From contig JANUWI010000001.1 in the NCBI GenBank assembly GCA_025504975.1, forward strand, positions 2,232,001-2,296,000: a stretch of DNA of 64,000 nucleotides, given 5' to 3'. Numbering within the stretch: position 1 is the stretch's first letter; every line of letters starts with the position of its first letter. The translations under genes and the position numbers were made by a program. A model generated the notes under the pieces. It was not told the origin of the DNA and did not search any database. It worked only from the letters and a program-made list of their open reading frames with translations. This document shows positions 10,357 to 22,050 of this stretch, in pieces. Source of the stretch: Plenodomus lindquistii. Lineage: Eukaryota; Ascomycota; Dothideomycetes; Pleosporales; Leptosphaeriaceae.

Positions 10357-11569
10357 CCCACAGTGCCCGCGAGTGAAGGCTTACATCCTTGAACTGTGGG
10401 CAGCCATAGACCCCAAGTCCCATACTCAAGTGCAGTGATTCACTACGTGCTCCTGAAACATCAAGGACTCGAATACGTCTCATGTGACTTGTCATGTAAA
10501 ACCGACGCTGAAGGTGTAGACGACAGTCCCTGGAACTCAGAAGTCAAGGGTGGCCAGCTACGCCACGAGAATGGTGCCATGCTCCAACGGGACAGTTCTC
10601 CTCCACAGATTTCCAAGCTCAGGTACACACTACACTTTGAGGCATAAAGTGCGTCGACATCGATTGAAATGATTGGATATATAAGAATGCGCTCGTATAG
10701 CTACGGAGGCGACGCCAAATCCCGGCACCTGCGCAGCTGAAGGGCAGCAATTATTTGAAGAAGGTGAGAACTTGTTTCGAACGATTTATAATATAATGGC
10801 AATCAAGCTTTTGAGTGTGTTTGCAGAGAGGAGGCAGCTTGGAGACACAAAGGGTTACTACGCTTAGTCAGCCAATCTAGCTTGACCTGGCCTGTGACAT
10901 CATTGGTCCGGTCCGGCCCTCAATCATACAGATCGGCGTCTTCAAACATCGCGACGCGTGAACACTTATCTCACTGGCGTTATGAATTATGTCTGGACAC
11001 GGCTTCTTTCATCTAACAAAATGCGAGAGACGTCCATCTGATTGTAACGACAGTGCAACGACGAGAATTACAGCCTCGTCTGTGCTTGCTATGTACGGCC
11101 AGCCGCCCGGGAACTCTCTCCTCCAAACAACCCACAGCAGCATCGCGCCTCCTCTGCAACATCAATGAATTCCTTTTACATCAAAGGCCTCTCGCTGACC
11201 AATAACTTGCGCTTGGGCTGATAAAAGTCATCAAAGACCGTCCAAGGCGGGGTCATACTGTTGCCTTGCGCGGCGAACCTATGGTGTTCCTCCACTGCTG
11301 CAAGCCATCAGCCTCCGCATGATAGCTGTTGTACGCTGTCCAATCTGATTATGCCGCGCATACACAGACAGCGAATCGGCCAATTGGCAGGTGGCTGACA
11401 ATGTACATGTGCAACTCGAGACTGACCGGTGCGGCCCAGTTTAAACAGGAAGCCTCGCATACATCTTCTTTTCCGAAGCTCTCTCTGTCAGACCTCAAAC
11501 AATCTAGATAACAGACTGACATTGCATTCTTCATTCACGAATCTTGTCGCCAGGCGCCCTCTCCCCAAC
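10357..11569. other. intergenic, ~1.2 kb, divergent promoters
   Basis: Lies between the minus-strand charged-protein locus and the AAA+ ATPase gene on the plus strand. A plus frame at 10396-10647 shows no recognisable protein. The ~100 bases before 11570 are C/T-rich, as in many fungal 5' leaders. Confidence 0.35.
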
Positions 11570-13826
11570 ATGTGTCCCAGACCGCATATGCCGCCAGCTC
11601 CACCACCTATGATACCACCTCATCTGGCTCATCTGGCTCAGCCTTGGATGCCCTACGCCGGTCCCCCACCACCTCAGCCGCCGCGCAGAAGGCGACCACG
11701 TCGCCGGCATGGTTCTGTACGTAGAAGTCCTACGCAGATGCACAAATCGCGCTCCAGCCTTGCTTACCGACATACAGGATGAAGAAAAGAATTCAGACTA
11801 TGACGACCCTTCCAACGGAGACGAAGACAATCTTCACCAAGAAGATCTTGAAGAAGCGGTGCTGAAAGGCGAGCGATGCGGCAGCAAGGACGTGTATCGC
11901 GTGCCCAGAGAAGACGATCCTGACAAGTTTCACTGGGTGGAGGAACAGCCCTTGCAGTATGGGTCCACAACCGAGCCGGGGAAAACCAAGAAAGCACGAG
12001 AGGCCTTTGCCATCAATGTGTATCGCAGGTACAATGAGATGAAGGAGGAATGGTATGTCAGCGAGCTTCGCCTGAACAGTGCCTTGCTCCAGACGGCTCT
12101 TGAGACGGTGTTGGAAGGCTACCCGGGTCTGACTCAACACGAGCTCAAATCCTTTGCTCCGCCTTTTCTTCCATTCCTTCACAGATGGGATGCCTTAAAG
12201 CGGTTCACTGAGGAGCTTGACGTCGAGTCAGAAATGAAGCAGCATTTGCTCCTATTGCAAAACATCCTCGGGGAACTCCTCAAGGCGTCGTTCAGTACCC
12301 TTTCCGAAACAGCGGACAATGGTCATATTGGATTCGAGGACTTGAGGCTTCTTTACGTTCCTGGCACCATTCTGATCCGGATGGAACCCTTGTCTGCGGG
12401 TATACTTCGCAGTCAGCAATTGCGTAGACACGAAGAATACGGTGATTCGTACGAGCTCTACGTCGATGTGCTCGACTGGAACGGACGCTTCTGCGGCCTC
12501 ATGACGCAAGTCTGGAAGTTGGACGCCTATCACGGATTGCGCGCTCTGACTGCACTCGCCGTCGCTCCTCTGGGGTCTTCATCGGACCAGAATGCCATTC
12601 GGAACACCCTGGTCGAGCGTGGACGACTCTTTGAAAAGTTCCGTGGCCAATCCTTTAAGGCTTTCACAAGCCATTACGAGGAACGTGTCAACGAGCGCGT
12701 GATCATCGATGCAAGGACGTACTACAAATTCGACAGGGCAGCCCCAAAGTTTGCGGATTTAACCGAAACTGGACAGCTTACTTGGGAACAATCCATGAGC
12801 AGACACGCTCCGGGCATGCCTGTTCATCCGGCAATGCTGCCTCCCCACCCTGGAATGATGCCTCCACTCCCTGGGATGGAGTTCCTACCGGATCCTCGTG
12901 ACAATCATGTGAATGATGAGCCTCCCCCGCCACCCATGACCGAAGAGCAATGTCTTCTTGCCGTCGGCACAGTACCAGGGTTCCTCATTCAAAAGAAGAA
13001 GTGGGAAGATCTCGATGTCACCAAGATTCACGACATACCTTGGTCTGAACGCGCATTCGAGAACCTTGTGCTTGATCAAGCAGAGAAGGATCTCATACTC
13101 GCCTTGGTAGAACGAGACCGATTCAACAGCGGCAAGCCTTTTGATGACTTTATCACAGGCAAAGGAGAGGGCATGATCATGTTGCTCTGCGGCCCACCTG
13201 GAGTTGGCAAAACCCTAACTGCTGAGACCGTCTCCGAGCATTTGCGCCGGCCACTCTACAGGCTGGGCGCTAGTGAACTGGGCAGCAACCCGGGTACTGT
13301 TGAATCGATCCTCCAACGGGCTTTGTTACTTTGCGCCCAATTTGGGGCAGTCCTGCTCATCGACGAGGCAGATGTCTTCATGGCTGCCAGATCATCGTTC
13401 AACCTGCAGCGCGATGAGCTCGTTGCTACCTTCCTTCGCTTGCTGGAATACTACAGCGGCATCATGATCCTGACTACGAATCGCATGTCAAATCTTGACC
13501 CCGCCTTCGAGTCACGCATTGACATCACTTTGACGTATGAGTCGCTGTCTGAGACCGATCGCAAGCAAGTCTGGCGCAACTTTCTTGCCACCATGGATGC
13601 AAAGGACGTTGATATCGATGAGTATGAGCTTACCAAGCTGGCGAAGCGCGACTTCAACGGTCGTCAGATCAAGAGTGCTATCAAGACCGCTCGCATCCTA
13701 GCGGCCAAGAAGAAAGAGCCGCTCAATGCTCGTCATCTGGGTGTGGTATTGAACCTTCGTCGCAAGGCTATGAACACCATGGTGGAGAAGGAAAACTTTG
13801 GAGGTGCTGGTAGAGTACTGAGCTGA
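11570..13826 (+). CDS. AAA+ family ATPase with Pro-rich N-terminus
   Basis: CDS join(11570..11716,11778..13826), 731 residues. The 61-nt intron (GTACGT...CATACAG) is in phase 0. Exon 1 encodes a Pro/Arg-rich head starting MCPRPHMPPAPPP. The middle (~residues 130-400) fits the conserved region that precedes the ATPase core in many fungal AAA proteins (DUF7025-type, inferred). A Pro/Met-rich linker (MLPPHPGMMPPLPGM) follows. The ATPase core shows Walker A GPPGVGKT at 521-528, Walker B LLIDEAD at ~575-581, a sensor-1-like LTTNR, and an Arg-finger-like FESRIDI. The C-terminal helical lid ends the protein. The enzyme hydrolyses ATP to remodel a protein partner, but the substrate of this fungal subgroup is not known to me. 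It lacks transmembrane helices and a targeting peptide of the Bcs1 type. The family call is firm, the cellular role open. Confidence 0.9.
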
Positions 13827-14274
13827 GGAGGCATAGATTGAGTCTTAGAATGCAATGTTGGGATTAATGAGCTCGCCTGGTGATATGGTTTCACAAAGCT
13901 AAGGATATATGTACATCTCTACAATGTCAAGGATTCTCTTCACTTAGTAACCTCCACCTACCTCCGACACAAGCATATGAAGACCAAACTGTCTGCTAAA
14001 GAGTACTAACTTCGCGTTGCAGCAGGTAATGGAAGCAAGTAGTTCGAATCATATATTTACAGATGTAGGATAACCCTGGTATCCATATATGCACAGTGTA
14101 CGTACGGTCAATGTATAACTGATCCTGGACGTAGCGCATGAATGGAAGACAAAACACAAACGTCATGCGCAAAGTCAGCCCAGCTGACGATGCACAAAAC
14201 TAGCCCTAGATACCCAGAGAAACAAAGATCCAGATACCAGTGTGTCCAGGACAACATAAAACAAGATGCTACCC
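13827..14274. other. intergenic, convergent 3' ends
   Basis: Tail-to-tail region between the AAA+ gene and the minus-strand gene ending at 14275. A TTCGAATC-like stretch near 14043 resembles a tRNA B box by chance, but there is no cloverleaf. Confidence 0.4.
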
Positions 14275-15198
14275 TCAAACGACATTCCAGAATCCCTTGC
14301 TATGATCCTTGCCATTTCCACCCATTTGACTCTTAACGAGTTCGTAATTATCCATCGCATACCGCACACCAGCCAAGAAGATATCATCAGGCGCGGCACC
14401 CCTATCGTACGCACCAACCGGTATACCCATCTGCGCGAGACCTGACGGCGCAGGAGCTCTGCGCTCACGATCAGCCGCAGGACAAGGTGCGCACAAGTTC
14501 ATCAGCGCAATCGCGGCGTCCCGATCACTGATATTCTCCACAACAGCTACAGATGCAGCAGGCGACAAGATGCGAGACTTCACGGCGGCGGCGGCGCGGG
14601 TACGGGTGCGAGCGCTGGTTCGAGTAGGCTTCCTGACGGTTTTCTTGACGCCAGCGTAGGCGTCGTTGCCGCGGATGATGCGTTTCGTAACGGCTGAGGC
14701 CCCGGGCTTGGGCGGCGGCATAGTTCGCGCTGCAGAGTGCTCGCGCTTGATGTTCTTGTTTTCCTTGCTGCTGTCTGAAGTTGGCGAGGTGGCTTCCACC
14801 TCGATGCTCTGGATGACTTCTTCCATCTCGCTATCTTGCGCGCCGTCTTTCTGGTCGATGTAGATCTCGCCAGCCGCCTGTGAAGGCTGGGGTGATGTTT
14901 GAGTATAGCTAGACGCAGCGATATTGGTGTCCGGCTCGGCGGCGGCGGCGGCGATTGCATCGTAGTGCTCGTGGATCTTTGCGACTTTCGCGTTGACCCA
15001 GTGCTTGAGCTGGCCGGGGGAAAGCAACTCGTCGGCGTCGCCGTCGACGCCGCGTTGAGCGCTGATTTGGCCGGCGCGGATGGCGCGCATTACATCGTGG
15101 AGACGTTCTTCGTCGCTAGGGTGGTCGAAGAGTGTGGGCAGGTCGTCGAATTGGGCGTCGAGACGTGTGAGGAGGCGTTGGTAGGTGAGGGGCGCCAT
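14275..15198 (-). CDS. hypothetical protein, 307 aa, basic Ala/Thr-rich centre
   Basis: Single exon. The start chosen is the ATG at 15198 (MAPLTYQRLLTRLDAQ), because the frame further upstream is low-quality sequence without conserved character. Residues 1-80 look helical and acidic. Residues ~95-150 contain an acidic patch and a Lys/Glu-rich region. Residues ~160-215 are strongly basic with Arg/Thr/Ala repeats (TRTSARTRTRAAAAVKS), as in DNA- or RNA-binding tails. The last ~90 residues are more ordered, including ALMNLCAPCPAADRERR and a conserved-looking end (GVRYAMDNYELVKSQ). No signal peptide or membrane helix. Family not recognised; a nuclear location is inferred from the basic centre. Confidence 0.65.
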   Translation of the reverse strand: MAPLTYQRLLTRLDAQFDDLPTLFDHPSDEERLHDVMRAIRAGQISAQRGVDGDADELLSPGQLKHWVNAKVAKIHEHYDAIAAAAAEPDTNIAASSYTQTSPQPSQAAGEIYIDQKDGAQDSEMEEVIQSIEVEATSPTSDSSKENKNIKREHSAARTMPPPKPGASAVTKRIIRGNDAYAGVKKTVRKPTRTSARTRTRAAAAVKSRILSPAASVAVVENISDRDAAIALMNLCAPCPAADRERRAPAPSGLAQMGIPVGAYDRGAAPDDIFLAGVRYAMDNYELVKSQMGGNGKDHSKGFWNVV

Positions 15199-16963
15199 TG
15201 CGAAGACTGATCGATATGCAAAAAGTGAGGGGTGAATTGAAATTACTGAGAAAATTCGGAAACCGAGCGAAGACGGCGATTGAAGTGCTGGTATTGCGTG
15301 AGTTTGCGAGGTGGAATTCGGGTGCGAGAGTTGGCTTGTACGTGAACCCTGACTTCGAGGCTGACGACGTCTGGTATTGTGGCAATAACACAATGGGACC
15401 AAAAGAAGTGTGCAAGAAGTTATTGTTACGTGTCAATAGTAAGACGTGTGATGAAGATGGGTGGGCAGATTTGCAAACGCAGCACGACCGGGGTGAGTCG
15501 TCTTCACCTCTGGTTGCGAAAGACAATCGATTTTTGTGCAAAAATGCATTGTTACCCAGTCCTGAATTGAACGACCCCCAGATAGGCCTCGATCGTTCGC
15601 AGTTGGGTGGTGCTTCTCCTCTTAAGGTGTGACTGCACAATGCTCAGGTGGTGAGGAAGTTGAATGTTGAGATGATCGAAGCCATGCTCCACAAGGTCCT
15701 CTACCGCCGCTTCGGAGTTATCGATATAGTGGGATCCGAAGTTGACTTGTCGTGGCGACACATCTGTGAGTCCTGATCTGATACTTTTGGTTGACGTCGT
15801 GGTCTTGCAGAAATTACTACGGGGAGCCTGAACCCGATGATTCACAAGGATGTAGGTCAATAGTGTCCGTAAGGAGACAGATGTAATTAAGGTGATGGCT
15901 AGATGGAGCAAGTGTGATATCGTCCTGGCATCAACAGTCCTATAGCAGAAATTGGGGTAGACACATTCTGTTAGCCTGGGTATGAAAGTTGCCCGAAGAG
16001 TCGCGGAGACCTGAGAAATGGCTGCGGACTAATGAGGTCCAGCAACAGTATGCCGATAGCTGAGTGTTACCAAGGTGACTGTATGAGATTCAGATCCAGT
16101 TCGGCTAGGGAAAGTGTACGCAAGACTTGGAACCATGGCTGTTCCTCACCCGTGTTCTCCATTACAGCGGCTTCCTGTCAAGAAGGGGTGCGGACATCAG
16201 TGCAGATGCATGCCTGCTCTTACTATAAGATTGCACTTAATCTACACCTTAAGCCAAACGATACGATCCATAGGTTTTCCATGGAAATGAGGACATAGGC
16301 AAGTATTCCCTTCCCGGCGAGCTTCGTTGTGCGTAGGAAATAGCCATCTGTACATTGGATGAAGGTCAACACACTGAAAAGAGGGATGGGAGAAACCAAA
16401 AGATCGCCCGATCATTGTCTGCGGCCATCGGGTCGATAAGAATCTTGAGCTAAAGAACTTCACACAAGGATTGAAAGTACTCGTTGCGCCAGGCCATCTG
16501 CTTTACCGAATACTCAAGTGAAGTTGACGGTGCGATCGACGAAAGTGGGGAGACAGCGCGTCACCTTCGCGTTGTGCCAAGGCGATAAAAGGGCGCGTCA
16601 GGTGCAACTCAAACTTCACCCTGAATCACCATACCATACGCCCTCGCTCTCTTGTTCAAAAAGCTCACAACCAAAGCCTGAATTCTGGTTTCAAGCCTCC
16701 GGAGTCTGACTCCACGGTGAATGACATGATTACAACAACCACGCTTGATATAAGTCCACTGGCACCAGGATTACATTACAGACAATGGCTTACTGCAGAC
16801 ATGAGAACCACATTCTACTGTCCCGTCTTCTACAGAGCTAGCTTCTACCCCTACCTACGTTTCGACTGATAGTGTCCTCGCTACATTCGCGACATGCACA
16901 CTTTGTCCGACTAATCCGAGGTGCCGCCTTCACGATGCCTTGAATTCTTTTTCGGACGTACCT
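15199..16963. other. gene-poor 1.75-kb stretch
   Basis: Upstream of the minus-strand gene at 15198 and beyond the 3' end of the minus-strand gene at 16964. Short frames occur on both strands, but none has recognisable protein character. No RNA gene or repeat seen. Confidence 0.35.
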
Positions 16964-18640
16964 TTATACCCATCGGAGCTTTACGCCACCATGATTGTAC
17001 TGACGTACAGCTAGGGGAGCAACATGATAAGCTTCTCCAACGCTGAGCTTTTCAATGATGAGAGCCAATTCCTTCTCAGTTTGTCCATCGAACGAGCCTT
17101 CCTCACCCATCATCTCCCAAGAAAAGAGCTCTACGCGGCGAGATTGTGAGGTATGGAGAAGTTTGCAATCCTTGAGGCGGTTGAAGAGCCCCTTCAATAC
17201 CAAAGTCTCGCCACTCAGTCTGATCGGGTTCCTCGGGCCCTGACAAACGACTTTTATTGGACATTGCTCCTGGTCTGGGTCTCTCAGCATGAGTCCATCA
17301 TCGGTGCGCTGCTCGGCGGAGAGATAAATCAATTCGTCCAGCACGAAATGCAACCCTTGCGAGTTGATCCGGGAAGCGACAAGAACGCCTGGGTGTGACA
17401 GCAGCATGGGTGGCGTGAATAAGACCTCGGAGAAAGACGGTGCATAGACACCGTTATTTATGGTACGCGCACAGCTGAGCGCTAGTCGAGACTCAGCGAA
17501 GATACTCCGCAGTGCATACGTCCTTCGCAGATTTCGAATGAGCTTTTGCTCTTCCCTTTCCATCGTCCCCACGTCCTTCGTCCGCGCTTGCTTGCGGATT
17601 GGGCCACAAAAGCAATCTGACGTTGAAATCTTCGTGTACCTATCGAAAAGGCAGTCGTTGTTGTAATCGCGAGGAACTCCATGATCCACGCCCTGGTGGT
17701 CCATTTTACATCTCGGATGGTCATTGTATTCGTCCGTGTGCTTCCGCTTCCGGCCAATGACAGGCGTCGTAACAAAGACCGGCCGCTCTTGCGCAGCCTC
17801 CAGGAGGTCATCATCGACAAGTGTATCACCATCCCAGATATCGTAGTCCATGCTGTTCAGGTCAGCAGCGAAGATCTGGATGGACATTTTGTTGTTCGGT
17901 TCAAACGCTAACCTTTCTTCGTCAACGACAGGCGAGGTAGGGGATGCGGAAACCATCGCTCCTAATCGAGCTTTCTTCCTTGTATTAACACACTCAAGAA
18001 TAGCATCGATGATTTCGTCCGCCGTTGTACCTTTTGTTAGCAACTCTGAGATATCGTATCCATCATTTTCGAGAAGCAGCAGCCGTTGATCGTTGCTAAC
18101 CTTCTGCTTCCAAGTGGACCGGCTCATCTCCTTGTCAAAGCTCCATTGCTTCTTTTCGATTATCCTCTTAGCCTTCACTCTCCAATCAGTCGGGCGAGAA
18201 GCGAGACAACAGGTCCTATCAACGGGATTCCCAGGATTTGAACTTGGTGATTTTCCCGGATCAGAAGACCCAGACCGCGGACATGTAGGCAGCTCCGGAA
18301 TATTATCCACCCGGGTATCATCGCTTGACGTATCATGAAGAGTCGCTAGCATAGCCATGTGCTCTGGGCCTCCAAGTCGGATCGACCTCTTTTTGTAGGC
18401 CTCCACGCTCCTGCGCTTTCTGATTATGTCCTTCTCCGCTTCGGGCAGGCCATCTGGCATGATCGACGCCAACGATGTCGCGTTTTCCATGCTCCCAGGA
18501 GACAATTCTCGCGCACGAACAGCCATATCGCCCTTTTGACTACATCGAGATGGAATAGCATGCAGAGATCGCTTCGCTGGTCGTGGACGACGAATACCTT
18601 TCACCGGTAGGTCTGCCATGACGCGTGTTCTGACGTCCAT
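16964..18640 (-). CDS. hypothetical protein, 558 aa, nuclear-like composition
   Basis: Single exon with its first ATG at 18640; a second Met lies eight residues later (MADLPVKG). The N-terminal ~170 residues are basic and Ser/Pro-rich (RRPRPAKRSLHAIPSR). Residues ~150-230 look folded and helical (DWRVKAKRIIEKKQW, then LLLLENDGYDISELL). A Lys/Arg-rich cluster follows near residue 310 (GRKRKH), with a stretch of Cys/His/Asp (KMDHQGVDHGV, CFCGP). The C-terminal ~200 residues are ordered, with LRRTYALRSIFAESRLAL and a final domain in alternating hydrophobic pattern. No signal peptide or transmembrane helix. I do not recognise the family. It shares an ~840-bp divergent upstream region with the C2H2 gene at 19478. 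Confidence 0.65.
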   Translation of the reverse strand: MDVRTRVMADLPVKGIRRPRPAKRSLHAIPSRCSQKGDMAVRARELSPGSMENATSLASIMPDGLPEAEKDIIRKRRSVEAYKKRSIRLGGPEHMAMLATLHDTSSDDTRVDNIPELPTCPRSGSSDPGKSPSSNPGNPVDRTCCLASRPTDWRVKAKRIIEKKQWSFDKEMSRSTWKQKVSNDQRLLLLENDGYDISELLTKGTTADEIIDAILECVNTRKKARLGAMVSASPTSPVVDEERLAFEPNNKMSIQIFAADLNSMDYDIWDGDTLVDDDLLEAAQERPVFVTTPVIGRKRKHTDEYNDHPRCKMDHQGVDHGVPRDYNNDCLFDRYTKISTSDCFCGPIRKQARTKDVGTMEREEQKLIRNLRRTYALRSIFAESRLALSCARTINNGVYAPSFSEVLFTPPMLLSHPGVLVASRINSQGLHFVLDELIYLSAEQRTDDGLMLRDPDQEQCPIKVVCQGPRNPIRLSGETLVLKGLFNRLKDCKLLHTSQSRRVELFSWEMMGEEGSFDGQTEKELALIIEKLSVGEAYHVAPLAVRQYNHGGVKLRWV

Positions 18641-19477
18641 CACAGTGGTGAAAGGGAGTCATCATATTTGCAAAATATTTGCATAGGAGCCTAGCCTATC
18701 TAGTATTCTGATGCGTCACAAGAGAGACAACATGTGATCATAAGGTGAATAATCGAATATTCTGGTTGTGTCGGGTGATTGTGGGCTGCGCAAGAAGCTG
18801 GTCGATGTAGAGAGTATAGGTTTCGATGTGCTGATTCATTGAAGAATGTGCGCATGAGATTGATGTGCGAGATCTAGTGCCACACTGTATCGCACTTGGG
18901 TGCTCTGTGCGGTTAGAGTTGTACCTATAATTGCAGATCATTGCTTGCTTGCTTGGGCGTCTCCCGCTGTGTATATGCACACTGATTCAGACAGTAACTG
19001 AAACCTTCGCTCGTCGGAGATGCCGGACGCATGCGTCACACTTGCCTTCGCATTTCAAAGTCCTATCAACATAGGTTCTGGCGAGAATCTTCGTGAGCAT
19101 GCACTTACCCGTGTTGCGGCTCGGCGGCCCCATCTCATCGTTCCTTCCTGTCTCGCTGTATCGCTTGTTTACTGACGTCAAAAAGCCCTTTGGACCTTTC
19201 GAGGAGACGAAGACATTACGATATGGCGGAAATCCTCGCTTATCGAATACCTGAGCATGAGCACCCGCAGCTGGTCACGCAACCTTTCGTCTTTGAGATG
19301 TGTGAGCTCATTTTCACCGGCTATCGGCGAGGTGACACAGTCCGTTTGCTGCCTACCGGCTACCGTGTGAGCTAGCGGCTTTCTCATAGCATCCACAACA
19401 ACACCTCCAACCGGCTGATCGCGCACTCAATACCTGCTACTTCCTCATACCCCTACGTATATCATCTAGTATACAGG
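18641..19477. promoter_or_regulatory. divergent intergenic region
   Basis: Head-to-head region between the minus-strand gene starting at 18640 and the plus-strand C2H2 gene starting at 19478. It must hold both promoters. A small plus frame at 19190-19375 is not convincing. No specific operator identified. Confidence 0.4.
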
Positions 19478-21032
19478 ATGGCCGCGCAAGCCAACAACCG
19501 ATATGCGCTCTTCGTCGAGAAGGACGACATAACGCCAGCAAACGGTTCACCAGTTGATCATTCCCGCAACCCTTTCGTCAATCAGGTGGGCGATGAATCC
19601 ATCCCATGGGAAGAAGTCAAGAAGCGCGGCGCACCCCTGGAACGCCGCCCTCCGCAGCTGGGGGCAAGGACACTGGTCGTCAAAGACCAGAATCGGGCGG
19701 TCCTCAACCGCGCTCTACTGCCCCAGACCCGCGACCGAGCTGTCTCATCGTCGACTGCCGACAGCGGCGATAAGATCTACGACCCGCACGAGAATTGGTG
19801 TGGGGTTTGCTCGCTGAAATTCACCTGCAAGCAATCACTCCTGACCCACGTCAAGCAAACACCGGATCATCATCACTATTGCAATCTCTGCAAGCGCGTC
19901 TTCAAAGATCGCAATGGCCTCAAAAACCACGTCGACAACTCCTGGGGCCACGAAACTTATTGCAACCTATGCTTGAGCGCGTTCAAGGATAGCTGGGGCT
20001 TGAAGAACCATTTCGAGAACAACTATCACGTGGGCCACGAGTTCGCATGTCTCACATGTCTTTTGGGATTTCGTAGCAACGTCGAGCTGCAGCGTCACTT
20101 GCAGACAGCAGCGAAGCACACCTGGTGTGAGTCTTGCAAGCGCCGATTCCGCACCCAAGATGAGCGCGACGCGCATTGGCGCAACACAAATAGTAAGTGC
20201 CACCGCGATACTTCGCGTTTCAGACACTCCTTCAATACCACGAACCCGATGCTGACTCGACCTCAGGACACAAGCACTGCTTGCAGCCTGGCTGCGACTT
20301 CGACTGCGGTGACCAGGCCACACTCCTCCAACACCACATGGACGATCACTTTCAGTGCCTAGGTTGTAAGCGCATCCTGCCGAGCATGACGAAGCTCAAC
20401 CTGCACTACGAATCTTGCTCGTCTGCATTGGGCTGCCCGCAGTGCGGTGAGATCTGCGCCGGGAAGGTCGACCTGGCCAAGCATCTGACCCAGTGCTTTT
20501 TGTGCGACGACTGCGGTTTCCAGACCCACCATGAGGGCAACTACAAGATCGTAAGTATTCCATTATAAGTATGATTGGTATATATGCTGCTGACATCGGT
20601 TACTAGCACATGACCAAGCACTCCTCCTCCAACATTCCTTGTTGGGGCTGCGATGCACCAATGCGCACCTATTCCAGCCTGATTAACCACCTGGAGTCTG
20701 GCAGATGCGCGCAGCTTTGGCAGCCAACACGTCTTCTGCACTGCCTCGGCAAATGGTGGTACTCCACGCTGTATATGGACATCGATCTCCACGCGCAACT
20801 CCGCACCGGTCGCGTCAACCTCGATGAGATGCACGAGTGGATGAAGAACAGCGCAATCCAGCCGTTTATTTGCCGTGCAGGTGGCTGTATGAAGGCCTTC
20901 GCCCATCTAAGCTCGCTCGTACTTCATTGTGAGAGTCAAGCGTGCGAGTGGGACATTGTTCGACTGAACATCTCAGGTTTGGAAGCGGAGGTTAAGACAT
21001 CATGTCTAAGGCGTGACAGCGCGACATGCTGA
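19478..21032 (+). CDS. multi-C2H2 zinc-finger protein
   Basis: CDS join(19478..20192,20267..20550,20607..21032), 474 residues. Donors are GTAAGT in both introns and acceptors CTCAG and CTAG; both joins keep one open frame. The N-terminal ~105 residues are a charged, probably flexible region. From residue ~107 on there is a run of about nine or ten C-x2-C...H-x(n)-H units, e.g. CGVCSLKF...THVKQTPDHHH, CNLCKRVF..NHVDNSWGH, CNLCLSAF, CLTCLLGF, CESCKRRF, then CLGCKRIL, CPQCGEIC, CDDCGFQTH and CWGCDAPM. Spacing between the histidines is often longer than canonical. This suggests RNA- or protein-binding fingers, or a fungal-specific class, more than a sequence-specific DNA binder (inference). No signal peptide or membrane helix. 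Confidence 0.85.
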
Positions 21033-21513
21033 GTCTACACCGCGCGATCATGGAGACAGAAATGGCTTGTAGGACGTGGATAATAGAGTCATGGACGCAT
21101 AGTATGAAGGCGATCGGCGGGCCTTTCTTGACTCACATTCACGGGTTGTAGGGCGGGTGGTGAACGCCAGGGTAAGTCAAGTCAAGACAAGTCGCCTCAG
21201 ATCTCGGTATGAGCAACGTCCAAAGTACATCCACAGCGAATAAAGTCACGTCAGATGCAATACTTGAGATTCTGTCTTACCTTGGGATCGTCTTACGAGA
21301 GACATCCCTGTGTGATTCGGCGCTCGAGTCGCGAATTTTACTTCCTTTTCGAAATGTCTCATAATACCATGGTCGTCACAGTCATACTTAACCCGCACGA
21401 GAGTTCCCACCTTTCACTCACATCAATCAAATTCTCACATTCTCACAAACAATCAAACCACATCCAACTCACTCACCAGACTTACCTCTTCCAACCCAAA
21501 ACACCGTCATCCA
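21033..21513. other. intergenic
   Basis: 3' region of the C2H2 gene, then the leader of the gene at 21514; the last ~110 bases are rich in CAA/CAC/TCA, like fungal 5' leaders. Confidence 0.4.
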
Positions 21514-22050
21514 ATGCCTACCTCATTTCTACAGTGGCTGCGCCTGCAGAAACGCACTGCACTTCCGACCCCTCCACCCCCTGCACCTACATCGGCTACT
21601 CGAAGCCCCGACATCTCGGATTCTCCTGCAGCACCTGAGTCTGAGTCTTCTTCGTCTACGTCAAAGTGCACTCGAAATCATGTCCTCTCAGCATCACCCA
21701 TCGCCCGTCCAACAGGACCGAGTCTAGAAGAGTCGCCGCGTCGTTTACCTGGTCGATCGCTGTCCACTGCCCCACAGGCAACGCAGGAGCAGCAGTCACC
21801 CAAGGACGAAAATGGCCAAGTGGAGCACGAAGAGCCAGAGCTTACTGGAGCTCAGGTTACGGAGCAGGAACCTCTCGAACGCCGAGACCCTTGCTCTGCG
21901 GGAGGTGTTCCTAAAAGGGAGAATCCAGAACTAGTGACAGAGTCTTGGGATTCTGGCATTGTGAACTGGACTAGTTCGTTTGTTCGTGCGATTACTGTTG
22001 ATCCACCGCAAAAGAAGCACGATGATGAGGTGACTAGGGAGGACAAGTAG
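21514..22050 (+). CDS. small Pro/Ser/Glu-rich hypothetical protein, 178 aa
   Basis: Single exon from the ATG at 21514 to the stop at 22050, preceded by a C/A-rich leader. Residues 1-20 contain a short hydrophobic/basic start (MPTSFLQWLRLQKR), which could be a mitochondrial targeting sequence, although it is short. Residues ~18-110 are Pro/Ser/Thr-rich and probably disordered. The C-terminus is acidic with one more ordered segment (TESWDSGIVNWTSSFVRAI). No known domain. The frame is long for its composition and the leader looks right, so I call it, but the function is unknown. Confidence 0.5.
   Translation: MPTSFLQWLRLQKRTALPTPPPPAPTSATRSPDISDSPAAPESESSSSTSKCTRNHVLSASPIARPTGPSLEESPRRLPGRSLSTAPQATQEQQSPKDENGQVEHEEPELTGAQVTEQEPLERRDPCSAGGVPKRENPELVTESWDSGIVNWTSSFVRAITVDPPQKKHDDEVTREDK

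Noticed and set aside
14036..14056. TTCGAATC resembling a tRNA B box
   Set aside because: No matching A box or foldable cloverleaf around it.
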